64,000 nucleotides of DNA from Sinorhizobium sp. RAC02 (GCF_001713395.1 NZ_CP016450.1:992001-1056000), one strand, 5' to 3'. Positions 9,641 to 19,288 are shown, counted from the first letter of the stretch. The notes: a model not told the origin generated them from the sequence alone. A program made the numbers and translations.

Positions 9641-9658
9641 TTGTCATGCGGCTGTCAT
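9641..9658 (+). promoter_or_regulatory. Pho-box-like direct repeat upstream of DUF47-pit
   Basis: TTGTCAT, four bases, CTGTCAT: two 7-mers at the 11-base period of PhoB boxes, differing from the consensus CTGTCAT repeat at one base. It lies 24 bases upstream of the DUF47 start. It points away from the operon (it reads on the plus strand), which would suit a repressing rather than activating position. Confidence 0.55.
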
Positions 9659-9740
9659 AATTGACCGTCAACGCGCTGGAAAGCGCGGATTCCGGCTTGT
9701 CACAATTCTCTGCCGCCCTGTGGATAAGCCGTAAAGCGGA

Positions 9741-10319
9741 TCACGGCACGATCTTGAATGGCTGCTCGCTGACAGCAACGGCACCGCTTGCCGCATCGCG
9801 GAAACGGTAGCGCAGCACGTAGTCGCCGGGCGGCGGGCTGGTGAGGTTCAGCGTCAGCTTGGCGAAGACTTCCTGGTTGCGCACGCTGCCCTTGAAGTCG
9901 AACGAGCCGAAGGCTTTCTGTTCGGCAAGCTTGGTGCCCTTGGGGTCAAGCAGCTCGAGATCGACGGTGAAGTGCGATTCCAGCAGGCCGCCATCGGCGG
10001 ATCGCCAGGTGAGGCCGACCGGCTCGACATAGGAGATCAGCGCCTCGCCAGGTTTGAAGCTCGCTTCCGGCCGCGCTGTGTACATTCCGTAGCCTTCCGG
10101 CGGAGCGGAGACGAAGACGGATTTGCCGATCGAAAAGGGCAGGGTGGCGGCGAAGGCGCCGTAAGCGTCGCGGATCGTGTTGTGCGCGCCGACCGTGTCG
10201 CCGGCGGCGGCCTGTTCCTCCGCCTTTTTTGCCGCGTCCTGAAGCGGACCGGCAAAGGCCAGCGTGGGCAGAAGCGCGCCGATAAAGCTCAGACGCAACA
10301 GGGACTTCGACACAAACAT
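9741..10319 (-). CDS. Secreted protein of unknown function
   Basis: A 192-residue protein with a clear signal peptide (LLRLSFIGALLPTLAFAG). The mature part begins with a short helical, Ala-rich segment and continues as a beta-sandwich-like domain with FTVDLELLDPKGTKLAEQ and PPPGDYVLRYRFRD. The latter resembles extracellular domains that describe ligand or polymer binding, but no family is named with confidence. It sits alone between the phosphate operon and trkH. Confidence 0.75.
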   Translation of the reverse strand: MFVSKSLLRLSFIGALLPTLAFAGPLQDAAKKAEEQAAAGDTVGAHNTIRDAYGAFAATLPFSIGKSVFVSAPPEGYGMYTARPEASFKPGEALISYVEPVGLTWRSADGGLLESHFTVDLELLDPKGTKLAEQKAFGSFDFKGSVRNQEVFAKLTLNLTSPPPGDYVLRYRFRDAASGAVAVSEQPFKIVP

Positions 10320-10399
10320 TCAGTCTTCCTCCAGCCGGATGGCGGCAGGATGCGAATTAGCGTGGCAACAGTCAAGAACGCCTGATGGCAAGTGCTAAG

Positions 10400-11854
10400 T
10401 CAGCTCTTCCAGAACAGCGGTGTCAGGATCACGAGAACGGTGAGGATTTCGAGACGGCCAAGTAGCATGAGGAAGGAGAGGAGATAGAGCGCTGCATCGT
10501 GGAAGCCAGCGAATGAGCCGGCCGGACCGATCGCCTGGGTGACGCCGGGGCCGACATTGGAGAGCGAGGTGGCGGATGCCGAAATCGCCGTCAGCACATC
10601 GTAGCCCATCAGGCCGAGCAGGATGGCGCCGATGGCGGAAATCGCCACATAGGTGATGAAGAACAGGAAGACGCCGCGCTGGAGATCGATATCGACGGTC
10701 ATCGTCCCGTAGCGCACGGCATGAATGCCGTCCGGATAGATGAGGCGGTAGAGGCCGGTGCGGATGAAGTTGAACAGGATGATCAGGCGGTAGGCCTTGA
10801 GGCCGCCGGCGGTTGATCCCGAACAGCCGCCCATGAAGGTTGCGACGAAGGCGAGCGCCACGATGAAATGGCCCCATTGCGTATAGTCGTCGCTGGCAAA
10901 GCCGGTCGTCGAAAGGATCGACGAGACGGTGAAGAAGGAATGTGCCAGGGCATCGCGGAAATCGACGCCGTTTTCAAGGCGCTGGAAGACGCTGGCTGCC
11001 ACGGAGAAAAGCACGAGATAGCCGAGGAACACACGGATCTGCGGATCACGCCACGCATCGACGCGGCCGCGCACGACGATGAGGATCAGCACCGAGAAGG
11101 GCAGGCTCGAGAGCGTCATGAAGAAGGTGGCGGCCCAGAGCAGCGGCAGGCTTTTGAAATAGCCGAAGGAGGCGTCATGCGTTGAGAGCCCGCCCGTCGC
11201 AACGGTGGACATGGCATGGTTCAGCGCGTCGAAGCGGCTCATGCCGAGGGCTGCATAGGTGATGGCGCAGATCAGTGTGATCGCCACGTAGATGGCGAGG
11301 AACGCGCGGGTGTAGCTAGCGATGCGGGCAAAGGGCTTGTCGGCGGTGTCGGATGATTCGAGCTTGAAGAAGGACATGCCGCCAACGCGCAGATACGGCA
11401 TGATGAACAGCCCGAGCGCGAGAATCCCGATGCCGCCGAGCCAGTGCAGCAGCGAGCGCCACATCAGGATGCCGGGCGGCGCGTCGTCGAGGCCGACGAT
11501 GACGGTCGAGCCCGTCGTGCTGATCGCCGAGACCGATTCGAAAAATGCCTGCGCGAACGTCAATTTCATCGAGGACAGCCAGAGTGGCATCGCACCGATG
11601 AAACTCGCGCTCAGCCAGAGCATGTTGACGACGAGGAAGCCCATGCGCTTGTTGAAGGGCGGTGGGCCGGCGCGGGTCGCTGCGGCCGTGGCGAGCGACA
11701 GGCCGCCGGTCATGAAGGCGGAAAGAAAGAAGACTTCCGAATCGGGATGGCCGTAATACACGTCGATAAACGCCGGGATGAGCATCGCCACGGAGAGATA
11801 GATGCCGCTGATGGCGGCGATATTGATGGCGGACCGGAAGATGGTGGCGTTCAA
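10400..11854 (-). CDS. trkH: Trk-type potassium uptake protein, membrane subunit
   Basis: A 484-residue inner-membrane protein that imports potassium. It contains the repeated pore segments typical of TrkH: SAISTTGSTVI, STVATGGLSTHD, SSILSTTGFASDD and SATSLSNVGPG. The length is normal. TrkA-type regulatory subunits are not in this window. The gene is divergent from ilvA with about 190 bases between them. Confidence 0.95.
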   Translation of the reverse strand: MNATIFRSAINIAAISGIYLSVAMLIPAFIDVYYGHPDSEVFFLSAFMTGGLSLATAAATRAGPPPFNKRMGFLVVNMLWLSASFIGAMPLWLSSMKLTFAQAFFESVSAISTTGSTVIVGLDDAPPGILMWRSLLHWLGGIGILALGLFIMPYLRVGGMSFFKLESSDTADKPFARIASYTRAFLAIYVAITLICAITYAALGMSRFDALNHAMSTVATGGLSTHDASFGYFKSLPLLWAATFFMTLSSLPFSVLILIVVRGRVDAWRDPQIRVFLGYLVLFSVAASVFQRLENGVDFRDALAHSFFTVSSILSTTGFASDDYTQWGHFIVALAFVATFMGGCSGSTAGGLKAYRLIILFNFIRTGLYRLIYPDGIHAVRYGTMTVDIDLQRGVFLFFITYVAISAIGAILLGLMGYDVLTAISASATSLSNVGPGVTQAIGPAGSFAGFHDAALYLLSFLMLLGRLEILTVLVILTPLFWKS

Positions 11855-12046
11855 CGAAAATCGTCCTGCGTGCCGGCCACCGCATCATTGATGCGGTATA
11901 TTCAAAAATTCTACAGCGCCCTTTGCACGTCATGGATGACGTGCGGTTACTGTAGGCTCAGTCAAGTCTCGAAAGGCCGCGCGGCCGGGACGGGTGGTGT
12001 CTGTCGCTGCGATATGCAATAGCCTTTGCATTGTACAAACTCAAGG

Positions 12047-13306
12047 ATGGCATCGAACGGCATGAAACCGGACGTCGACGCAGCCCGTGACGCATTGCGC
12101 GGGCTTTTTTCCGAAACACCCCTTCAGCTCAATGAACATCTCTCCGCCCGCTATGGCGCGGATATTTACCTGAAGCGCGAGGATCTCTCGCCGGTGCGTT
12201 CCTACAAAATCAGGGGCGCGTTCAATTTCTTCCGCAAGGTTTTGGCGAAAGAGGACGGCGCCCGCAGCTTCGTCTGCGCGTCCGCCGGCAACCATGCTCA
12301 GGGCTTCGCCTTCGTCTGCCGCCATTTCGGCGTGCCGGGCGTGGTCTTCATGCCGGTGACGACGCCGCAGCAGAAGATCAACAAGACGCGCATTTTCGGT
12401 GGCGAGTTCGTGACGATCAAGCTCGTCGGCGACTTCTTCGACCAGTGCTACAAGGCGGCCCGCGATCATGCTGCGGAGACTGGCGCGCTGATGGTGCCGC
12501 CGTTCGACCATGAGGATATCATCGAGGGGCAGGCGACGGTGGCGGCGGAAATCGTCGAGCAGCTCGGCGACACATTGCCGGATCTCGTGGTGCTCCCCGT
12601 CGGCGGTGGCGGGCTTGCCTCAGGGGTTACCGGCTATCTTGCCGACAAGCTCGGTCCCTCCAGTTTCCTGTTCTGCGAACCTGCCGGTGCGCCGAGCCTC
12701 AAGCGCAGCCTGGAAAGCAGAGCCGTGGTGACGCTCGACCAGGTGGATAATTTTGTCGACGGTGCCGCTGTCGGGCAGATCGGCGCGCTCAATTTCGCGG
12801 CGCTCAGCCAGTTTTCCGCTGATCAGGTCATGCTGCTCTCCGAAAACGCGATCTGCGTGACGATGATCGACATGCTGAATGTCGAGGGCGTGGTGCTGGA
12901 GCCGGCCGGCGCGCTGTCGCTGACGGCGCTCGATGCGCTCGGCCGCGAGGCGCTGGAGGGCAAGACGGTGGTGGCCGTCGTTTCCGGCGGCAATTTCGAT
13001 TTCGAGCGCCTGCCGGACGTCAAGGAACGCGCCATGCGGCATGCGGGCTTGAAGAAATACTTCATCCTGCGGCTTGCCCAGCGCCCCGGCGCCCTGAAGG
13101 ACTTCCTCAATATGCTCGGCCCGGACGACGACATCGCCCGCTTCGAATACCTGAAGAAATCCGCCCGCAACTTCGGCTCGATCCTCATCGGCATCGAGAC
13201 AAAGGCGCCGGAGAACTTTGCGGTTCTCAAGAAAGCCTTCGACGGTGCGGGCATGCGCTACCAGGACATCACCGAGAACGAAATTCTCGCAAACCTCATC
13301 ATCTAG
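12047..13306 (+). CDS. ilvA: Threonine ammonia-lyase (threonine dehydratase)
   Basis: PLP enzyme deaminating threonine to 2-oxobutanoate, the entry to isoleucine synthesis. It has 419 residues from the ATG at 12047. The PLP lysine is in SYKIRGAFN near residue 56, the asparagine loop is SAGNHAQG, and the phosphate-cradling glycines are VGGGGLASG. A single C-terminal regulatory domain of about 80 residues starts near RLAQRPGALKDF. ATG at 12062 is an alternative start; neither has an ideal ribosome-binding site. Confidence 0.92.
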   Translation: MASNGMKPDVDAARDALRGLFSETPLQLNEHLSARYGADIYLKREDLSPVRSYKIRGAFNFFRKVLAKEDGARSFVCASAGNHAQGFAFVCRHFGVPGVVFMPVTTPQQKINKTRIFGGEFVTIKLVGDFFDQCYKAARDHAAETGALMVPPFDHEDIIEGQATVAAEIVEQLGDTLPDLVVLPVGGGGLASGVTGYLADKLGPSSFLFCEPAGAPSLKRSLESRAVVTLDQVDNFVDGAAVGQIGALNFAALSQFSADQVMLLSENAICVTMIDMLNVEGVVLEPAGALSLTALDALGREALEGKTVVAVVSGGNFDFERLPDVKERAMRHAGLKKYFILRLAQRPGALKDFLNMLGPDDDIARFEYLKKSARNFGSILIGIETKAPENFAVLKKAFDGAGMRYQDITENEILANLII

Positions 13307-13367
13307 AGAGAGCCGGGCTGCGCGCTCTCCTCTTGGAGGGCGCGGCGGCCTGTGTTAGCAATTGGCC

Positions 13368-13682
13368 ATGGCATCGTTCTTTTCAAAACTCTTCGGTCGC
13401 GGCAGCGGCCCGGCAGCTCCGGCGAAAATCGCTGAGGAAACCGAGGCCTACAACGACCTTACGCTCGTCGCAGCTCCCATTCCGGAGGGCGGCCAGTATC
13501 GCCTTGCCGGGCGGATCGAAAAGCGGGATGGCGACCGGGTGTGGACCCGTTCCTTCATCCGCGCCGATCTCTTTTCCTCGCGGGACGACACGGTTGCCTC
13601 GACCTTCCGCAAGGCCAAGCAGATTGCCGACCAGCATGGTGCCTCGCTTTTCAGCGACGGCGTGGACAGCCGGCAGGTTTGA
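13368..13682 (+). CDS. HlyU family protein
   Basis: A 104-residue protein with the HlyU core: basic hydrophobic N-terminus MASFFSKLFGRG, then PIPEGGQYRLAGRIEK and SFIRADLFSSRDD. HlyU was named as an activator in Vibrio, but the rhizobial homologues are of unproven function. It follows ilvA by 60 bases and may be in the same transcript. Confidence 0.8.
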   Translation: MASFFSKLFGRGSGPAAPAKIAEETEAYNDLTLVAAPIPEGGQYRLAGRIEKRDGDRVWTRSFIRADLFSSRDDTVASTFRKAKQIADQHGASLFSDGVDSRQV

Positions 13683-13840
13683 GACAGCGCGAAGCGGAAT
13701 CCGCTTCGCTTTGTGAAAAGTCATACAAAGAGCATGAAGGCGCTGGAGAACCGGCGCGTTTGCCTGTATCCGCAGGAAACGACTTGTTGCGACCGTGCCG
13801 GTGCTGTTAGCTGCCGGCACGAAGAATCTGCGGACCGATC

Positions 13841-15088
13841 ATGGGTACTGAAAATCTGATCCTGCTTCTCATCGAGGCCGGGTTCTATTTTGTCTTCATG
13901 GTGGGCATCCTGCATCTTCGCCATCAGTTGGGCATCGGCGTTTTCGTCGCCGCGCTCGGGGTGATGCACTTCCTCGAGACTTACTTGGCGGCCGTCTTCT
14001 ACGTTGAATTGCCCTTCGGGATCATTTCGCCGGGTTCTTCCGTGCTTTTTTCCGGCAAGCTGATGATGATCCTCCTTCTTTATGTGAAGGAGGATGCGGC
14101 CGTCGTGCGGGCGCCGATCTACGGCCTGCTTGCCGGCAACTTTCTGACGGTGGGCCTCGGTTTCCTTCTGCGGCATCACCAGACCGTCAGCGCCGTGCCC
14201 GGTCGCCTTGCCGACCTCGCCTTCATCGACGAGATGGGCTGGCTGATGCTCTGGGGCACGACGCTGCTCTATATCGATTCGCTTGCCATCATCCTGCTCT
14301 ACGAACGGCTCGGCCGGGTCTTCAAGCACAGCACGGCCATGCGCTTCTTCGTTTCCGGGGTCGTGGTTCTGACCTTCGACCAGATCGGCTTCTTTGCCGC
14401 CCTGCATTTCCTGAATGGTGCGCCGATCGAAGTCTTCTGGGGTGGCTGGCTTGCCAAGATGATGGCGGCCTGCGCCTATGCCGTGCTGATCACGATCTAT
14501 CTCTCCTATTCGCGCATCTCGGCCATTCCGGTCTCGCCGCGGCCGATTTCGGATATTTTTGCCGATCTCACCTTCCGGGAGCGCTACGAGGATCTGCTCG
14601 ACCGGTCCGGTAGGGACGCGCTGACCGGCGTCTACGATCGCAGCCGTCTGGAGTTCGAGGCGCCACGCATGCTTTCGGCAATGCTGGTGGACGGCAAGCC
14701 GCTGGCCCTGATGATCATCGATGCCGACCACTTCAAGGACGTCAACGACCGCTTCGGGCATCTGGCCGGCGATGGCGTGCTCAGGGATATCGCCGCCTGC
14801 CTGCAACGGACGGTGCGCGGCAACGACAAGGTCTTCCGCTTCGGCGGCGAGGAATTCGTGGTGATCTGCGAGAACATAACCCCCGATGCCGGCGCTGAAC
14901 GAGCCGAGGCGTTGCGCCGCGCCGTGGAGACCGAAATTCACAGGCCAGACGGTGCGCCGGTGACGGTCAGCATCGGCATTGCCAACAGCTACAATGACGG
15001 TACGACGCTGAATGCGCTGCTTTCGACGGCTGACGCCCGGCTCTATGCCGCCAAGAATGCCGGCCGTAACCGCGTGATTTTCAGCTAG
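13841..15088 (+). CDS. Membrane-bound diguanylate cyclase (GGDEF)
   Basis: A 415-residue protein that should make cyclic di-GMP. Residues 1-240 form about seven membrane segments of an unassigned sensor module. The GGDEF domain follows from about residue 255: DALTGVYDRSRLEFE, IIDADHFKDVNDRFGH, and the active-site RFGGEEF near residue 343. The product-inhibition I-site RxxD is present as RGND, five residues before GGEEF. No EAL domain is present, so it should be a cyclase only. Monocistronic. Confidence 0.93.
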   Translation: MGTENLILLLIEAGFYFVFMVGILHLRHQLGIGVFVAALGVMHFLETYLAAVFYVELPFGIISPGSSVLFSGKLMMILLLYVKEDAAVVRAPIYGLLAGNFLTVGLGFLLRHHQTVSAVPGRLADLAFIDEMGWLMLWGTTLLYIDSLAIILLYERLGRVFKHSTAMRFFVSGVVVLTFDQIGFFAALHFLNGAPIEVFWGGWLAKMMAACAYAVLITIYLSYSRISAIPVSPRPISDIFADLTFRERYEDLLDRSGRDALTGVYDRSRLEFEAPRMLSAMLVDGKPLALMIIDADHFKDVNDRFGHLAGDGVLRDIAACLQRTVRGNDKVFRFGGEEFVVICENITPDAGAERAEALRRAVETEIHRPDGAPVTVSIGIANSYNDGTTLNALLSTADARLYAAKNAGRNRVIFS

Positions 15089-15517
15089 CCCCTCGGCTGC
15101 CGTTCGGATTTCACTCTCGAACCTCAAGACGGCAAATGGCTTTCGCCGTCCGCTCCCAAAACGCGATCTAGATTCGAGCCGTCACAAAAGGTTCATGCGC
15201 GCTTCCTATACGAATCCAAGGACAGTCCGGGCAATCTAGCAGGCAGTCGATGAGGAGTGGTGCAATGCGAGAGGCTGCCCGAAGCGACCTCGCCGCCGTT
15301 GGGGCCATCCTTTGCTGTCGATCGCATCTCCGCCGTTTGCGGGCCACCTCTCGGACATGCCGTTCTTTCCGGCGTACTGGCGCAGTTGTGCTATGTTTCC
15401 GGCCTCATCCTTCCCTCAATCCCGTGTCAAACTTCCTGACGCGCGAGACTGCATTCAACACTCCTGCTGGTTCACCTGCCGCCAGGTAACAATCCTCACC
15501 ATCGACGGATATAGATC
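15089..15517. other. Intergenic region, no supported gene
   Basis: About 430 bases. A short frame from the ATG at 15265 begins MREAARSDLAAVGAIL, which looks like the start of a GNAT acetyltransferase, but it loses that character within 20 codons. This may be a decayed gene start. Nothing else is seen. Confidence 0.4.
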
Positions 15518-16426
15518 ATGTTCGAAGACACCCATCTGAACCGCATCAAGGCCGAAATTGCCGACAGCTTCGACGAAGAGCTGGAAATGCAGATCGAAGA
15601 GGAGCGGCTGGACGACCTCGTTGCGGAGGGCATGTCCGAACCCGCACTGCCGACGCTGGAGCGCCGGGTCTATTTCCGGGAGCTGTTCCGCCTCCAGCAC
15701 GAGCTAGTGAAGCTGCAGGACTGGGTACAGCACAAGAAGCTCAAGGTCGTCGTGTTGTTCGAGGGACGCGATTCTGCCGGCAAGGGCGGCGCGATCAAGC
15801 GCGTGACCCAGCGCCTCAACCCACGCGTCTGCCGCGTCGTGGCCCTTCCGGCACCGACCGAGCGCGAGCGCAATCAATGGTATTTCCAGCGCTACGTCTC
15901 GCAGCTACCGACGGCCGGCGAAATGGTGCTGTTCGACCGCTCCTGGTACAACCGAGCGGGCGTCGAGCGCGTCATGGGCTTCTGCACGCCGGACGAGCTG
16001 GAAGAATTCTTCCGCTCGGTGCCGGAATTCGAGCGCATGCTGGTGCGCTCCGGCGTCATCCTTATCAAATACTGGTTCTCGATCACCGACGACGAGCAGG
16101 AATTCCGTTTCCGCATGCGCATCCATGATCCGCTGAAGCAGTGGAAGCTCTCGCCGATGGACCTGGAAAGCCGGGTCCACTGGGAAGACTACACCAAAGC
16201 CAAGGAAGAGATGCTGGCGCGCACTCATATTCCGGAAGCGCCCTGGTGGATCGTCGAGGCGGTCGACAAGAAGCGGGCGCGGCTCAACTGCATCGCCCAT
16301 CTCCTGGCGCAGGTGCCTTACGAGGATGTGCCGAAGCCACCGATCGACCTGCCGCAGCGCGTTCGCAATGACAATTATATCCGCCAGCCGCCGCCGGATG
16401 AAATGTACGTTCCGGACGTCTATTGA
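15518..16426 (+). CDS. ppk2: Polyphosphate kinase 2
   Basis: Transfers phosphate between polyphosphate and nucleoside diphosphates. A 302-residue single-domain PPK2. The Walker A motif is FEGRDSAGKGGAIKRV near residue 84, followed by the family block PTERERNQWYFQRYV and the Walker B-lid region LFDRSWYNRAGVERVMGF. The length fits the one-domain, class I type. Its stop overlaps the next gene by four bases. Confidence 0.95.
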   Translation: MFEDTHLNRIKAEIADSFDEELEMQIEEERLDDLVAEGMSEPALPTLERRVYFRELFRLQHELVKLQDWVQHKKLKVVVLFEGRDSAGKGGAIKRVTQRLNPRVCRVVALPAPTERERNQWYFQRYVSQLPTAGEMVLFDRSWYNRAGVERVMGFCTPDELEEFFRSVPEFERMLVRSGVILIKYWFSITDDEQEFRFRMRIHDPLKQWKLSPMDLESRVHWEDYTKAKEEMLARTHIPEAPWWIVEAVDKKRARLNCIAHLLAQVPYEDVPKPPIDLPQRVRNDNYIRQPPPDEMYVPDVY

Positions 16427-17448
16427 CGCTGGGCGCGCATTTGAACCTGCTGGAGCAGTTGGACAGGGAACACCCGCCGGGCCTCGTTGGCGCCTGGCGG
16501 GGCACGCCCGACGGATTGGTGAAGCTCATCGCGCCGGTGCAGATCGATGAGGCCCTTGCTGCTGAAGACGGCTGGGTCTGGCTGCATGTTGATCTGGTTG
16601 ATCAACGCATGCAGGGCTGGCTCACCGGCCGATGCACGCTGCCAGTCGCCGCCCGCGCCGTTCTCGACGGACATGATGAAAGCCTGGTTCTCGGCCATGA
16701 GACCGGAACGACACACGGTGTTGTCGTCGATTTGCAGCAGGACATGGAGCGCACGTCGACCGCGGTCGGCCGACTGCATTTCGCGATGACCGATCGGCTT
16801 CTCGTTACCGCCCGGCGCCATCCGCTGGCGGCCGTGGACAAGGTGCGGCGATCCTTTGCCGAAGGTTTTTGCCCGGCGACGGCCTACGAGCTTTTCGAGG
16901 CCATCGTCGCGGCGTTCTGCAAGAACACCAATCTGCGGCTCAAGGAGGCGGCGGCCCTTCTCGACGCGGTGGAGGATCGTCTCGTCACCGAGCGATTGAG
17001 CGATGAGCGCCGTAGCCTCAAGGAAATCAGGCGTTTGGCCGTTTCACTGCACCGGCCCGTGGCCGGAATGGTGGCGCTGTTCGAGGAAGAAGACCGCGAC
17101 GGATGGATGCTGTCGGAAACGGCGCACGCCACGCTGCAGCGCCTGTCGATCCGGCTCGAAAGACTGGATCGGGAAATCGTCATGCTCAACGATCGCGCGC
17201 GCCTGCTGCAGGAGGAAATGGCGGCGGAACTTGCGGATGAATCCAACCGCAGCCTGAAGGCGATGGCCGTCATGAGCGCCTTGCTGCTGCCCGGCACGCT
17301 GGTCGTCGGCGTCTTCGGCATGAACACCGCCGGCTTGCCGTTCAGCCACGGCGAATCCGGCTTCGGCTGGGCGGTGATGCTCGGCGTAGCCGCCACCGCG
17401 CTGTTCTATTGGCTGTTGCGCCGGGCTGGCGTCAGCGTGCGCTTTTAG
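16423..17448 (+). CDS. CorA/ZntB-like divalent metal transporter
   Basis: A 341-residue protein with a large cytoplasmic alpha/beta plus coiled-coil domain and two C-terminal membrane helices. The CorA-family pore signature GMN is present in VVGVFGMNTAGLPF, followed by a short periplasmic loop and the last helix. ZntB proteins handle zinc, CorA magnesium; the motif after GMN suits the ZntB side, so zinc is the better guess. The likely start is a TTG inside the ppk2 stop (TTGA overlap), implying translational coupling. Confidence 0.85.
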   Translation: MTLGAHLNLLEQLDREHPPGLVGAWRGTPDGLVKLIAPVQIDEALAAEDGWVWLHVDLVDQRMQGWLTGRCTLPVAARAVLDGHDESLVLGHETGTTHGVVVDLQQDMERTSTAVGRLHFAMTDRLLVTARRHPLAAVDKVRRSFAEGFCPATAYELFEAIVAAFCKNTNLRLKEAAALLDAVEDRLVTERLSDERRSLKEIRRLAVSLHRPVAGMVALFEEEDRDGWMLSETAHATLQRLSIRLERLDREIVMLNDRARLLQEEMAAELADESNRSLKAMAVMSALLLPGTLVVGVFGMNTAGLPFSHGESGFGWAVMLGVAATALFYWLLRRAGVSVRF

Positions 17449-17496
17449 AGCAATTCCAGCAAAAGTGCGGAGCGGTTTTGCTTCCGGAATTTCTCT
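17447..17496. repeat. Rhizobial intergenic palindromic repeat, copy 1
   Basis: AGAGCAATTCC and GGAATTTCTCT form the arms, enclosing GCAAAAGTGCGGAGCGGTTT. A related sequence is at 21995-22046. This element is common between rhizobial genes. It sits exactly between two convergent stops and may act as a terminator. Confidence 0.7.
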
Positions 17497-17956
17497 AAAT
17501 CCCGACATTCGGCCGGTCGATGATTTCGCGTAGCGCGAAACTCGAATTGATCTTCACCACATGGGGCAGGGCCGACAGCCAGTCGCGGTGGATGCGCTCG
17601 TAGTCCTCGAGATCCTTGGCGGCGACGCGCAGGATATAGTCGTATTCGCCCGACATCAGGTAGCAGACCAGCACATTGGGGCAGAGCTTCACCGCCGATT
17701 CGAACTCGTTGAGCGTTTTGGCAAACTGGCCGGAGAGCGAGATGTGCACGATGGCGATCATCTTGTAATCGAGCGCCTTGGGTGACACGCGGGCGTAATA
17801 GCCGTTGATCACGCCGCTCTTCTCGAGAATGTCGAGCCGGCGCGAACAGGCCGACGGTGATAGGCCGACGCGCTCGGCAAGGTCTGCATTCGAGATTCGG
17901 CCATTCTGCTGAACCGCCTTCAAGATCGCAGCATCGATTGCATCTCGTTGCGCCAT
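17495..17956 (-). CDS. Lrp/AsnC family regulator, probably of alanine dehydrogenase
   Basis: A 153-residue regulator with an N-terminal helix-turn-helix (NGRISNADLAERVGLSPSAC) and a C-terminal RAM ligand-binding domain. It is transcribed divergently from ald, the arrangement of AldR-type activators that respond to alanine. The shared control region has three TTCGAA sites spaced in whole helix turns. Confidence 0.92.
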   Translation of the reverse strand: MAQRDAIDAAILKAVQQNGRISNADLAERVGLSPSACSRRLDILEKSGVINGYYARVSPKALDYKMIAIVHISLSGQFAKTLNEFESAVKLCPNVLVCYLMSGEYDYILRVAAKDLEDYERIHRDWLSALPHVVKINSSFALREIIDRPNVGI

Positions 17957-18002
17957 TCGAATTTCCTTCGAAATTTCTGCTCATATTCGTTGAATATTCG
18001 AA
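17956..18002. promoter_or_regulatory. Likely Lrp-type operator array in the lrp/ald control region
   Basis: TTCGAA occurs at 17956-17961, 17967-17972 and 17997-18002, with starts 11 and 30 bases apart. Between them is a perfect 15-base palindrome ATATTC-GTT-GAATAT at 17983-17997. Lrp proteins bind several phased sites of this kind. The first site overlaps the start codon region of the regulator, which would allow autorepression. Confidence 0.6.
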
Positions 18003-18120
18003 AATCGCGTGTTTCGCAAACCGGCTTTGCAAGGACATTGCACGTCTCCTCTGCTTCCATGGTGCTCCCCGCTGAACGCGGGGCAAAATGAGACGGGAAC
18101 AGACTGGGAAAGGAACGCGA

Positions 18121-19239
18121 ATGCGTGTCGGTTGTCCGAAGGAAATCAAGAATCACGAATACCGGGTGGGTTTGACGCCAGGGGCCGTGCGTGAATATGT
18201 GGCCCACGGTCACGAGGTTATCGTCGAGACCAAGGCCGGTGCCGGCATCGGCGCGGACGATGACAGCTACCGCGCTGCCGGCGCAAAAATTGTTGCCACT
18301 GCCGCGGACATCTTCCAGAAGTCCGACATGGTGGTGAAGGTCAAGGAGCCGCAGCCCTCCGAATGGGCGCAGCTGCGCGACGGACAGATTCTCTACACCT
18401 ACCTGCACCTTGCGCCCGATCCGGAGCAGACCAAGGGCCTGCTCGCCTCCGGCGTGACGGCGATCGCCTATGAGACGGTAACGGACGAACGGGGCGGCCT
18501 GCCGCTTCTTGCGCCGATGTCCGAGGTTGCCGGGCGCCTTTCCATCCAGGCGGGTGCCACGGCACTCCAGAAGGCCAATGGCGGCCGCGGCATCCTGCTT
18601 GGCGGCGTGCCGGGCGTTCTGCCGGCGAAAGTGGCCATCATTGGTGGCGGCGTTGTGGGCCTGCATGCGGCGAAGATGGCCGCTGGCCTCGGCGCGGATG
18701 TTTGCATCCTCGACCGTTCGATCCCGCGACTGCGCCAGCTCGACGACATCTTCGGTGGCCGCATCCACACGCGCTATTCGACGATCGATGCTCTGGAAGA
18801 GGAAGTTTTCGCCGCCGATCTCGTCATCGGTGCCGTGCTGATCCCCGGTGCCGCGGCGCCAAAGCTCGTCACCCGCGAAATGCTGTCCGGTATGAAGAAG
18901 GGTGCCGTCATCGTCGACGTCGCCATCGACCAGGGCGGCTGCTTCGAGACCTCGCATGCGACGACCCATTCCGACCCGACTTACGAGGTCGACGGCGTGG
19001 TGCACTATTGCGTTGCCAACATGCCGGGTGCCGTGCCGGTCACGTCCGCCCATGCGCTGAACAACGCGACGCTGCACTACGGCCTCCAGCTTGCCGACAA
19101 GGGCCTGAAGGCAATCGCCGAGGACCGCCATCTGCGGGCCGGCCTTAACGTGCACAAGGGCCGCGTGACGAACCGGCCGGTCGCCGAGGCGCTCGGCTAT
19201 GAGTCCTACGCTCCGGAAGCGGTGCTGAACGTCGCCTGA
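18121..19239 (+). CDS. ald: Alanine dehydrogenase
   Basis: NAD-dependent interconversion of alanine with pyruvate and ammonia. It has 372 residues, the family length. It starts [20 protein letters not shown], containing the substrate-binding arginine and lysine region. The Rossmann loop is [19 protein letters not shown] near residue 176. The end is followed by a good terminator. Regulation is expected from the divergent Lrp-type gene. Confidence 0.95.
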   Translation: MRVGCPKEIKNHEYRVGLTPGAVREYVAHGHEVIVETKAGAGIGADDDSYRAAGAKIVATAADIFQKSDMVVKVKEPQPSEWAQLRDGQILYTYLHLAPDPEQTKGLLASGVTAIAYETVTDERGGLPLLAPMSEVAGRLSIQAGATALQKANGGRGILLGGVPGVLPAKVAIIGGGVVGLHAAKMAAGLGADVCILDRSIPRLRQLDDIFGGRIHTRYSTIDALEEEVFAADLVIGAVLIPGAAAPKLVTREMLSGMKKGAVIVDVAIDQGGCFETSHATTHSDPTYEVDGVVHYCVANMPGAVPVTSAHALNNATLHYGLQLADKGLKAIAEDRHLRAGLNVHKGRVTNRPVAEALGYESYAPEAVLNVA

Positions 19240-19261
19240 TCCATGTAAGGACCAAACAGGA

Positions 19262-19288
19262 AAGGCCCGGAGCGATCCGGGCCTTTTT
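19262..19288. terminator. Bidirectional terminator between ald and the DUF1203 gene
   Basis: AAGGCCCGGA pairs with TCCGGGCCTT, then TTT on the plus strand; the reverse reading is also followed by T residues. It serves two convergent genes. Confidence 0.88.

Noticed and set aside
13721..15127. A 468-codon minus-strand open frame
   Set aside because: It is antisense to the diguanylate cyclase, which has clear catalytic motifs.
17920..19155. A 411-codon minus-strand open frame
   Set aside because: It is antisense to alanine dehydrogenase.
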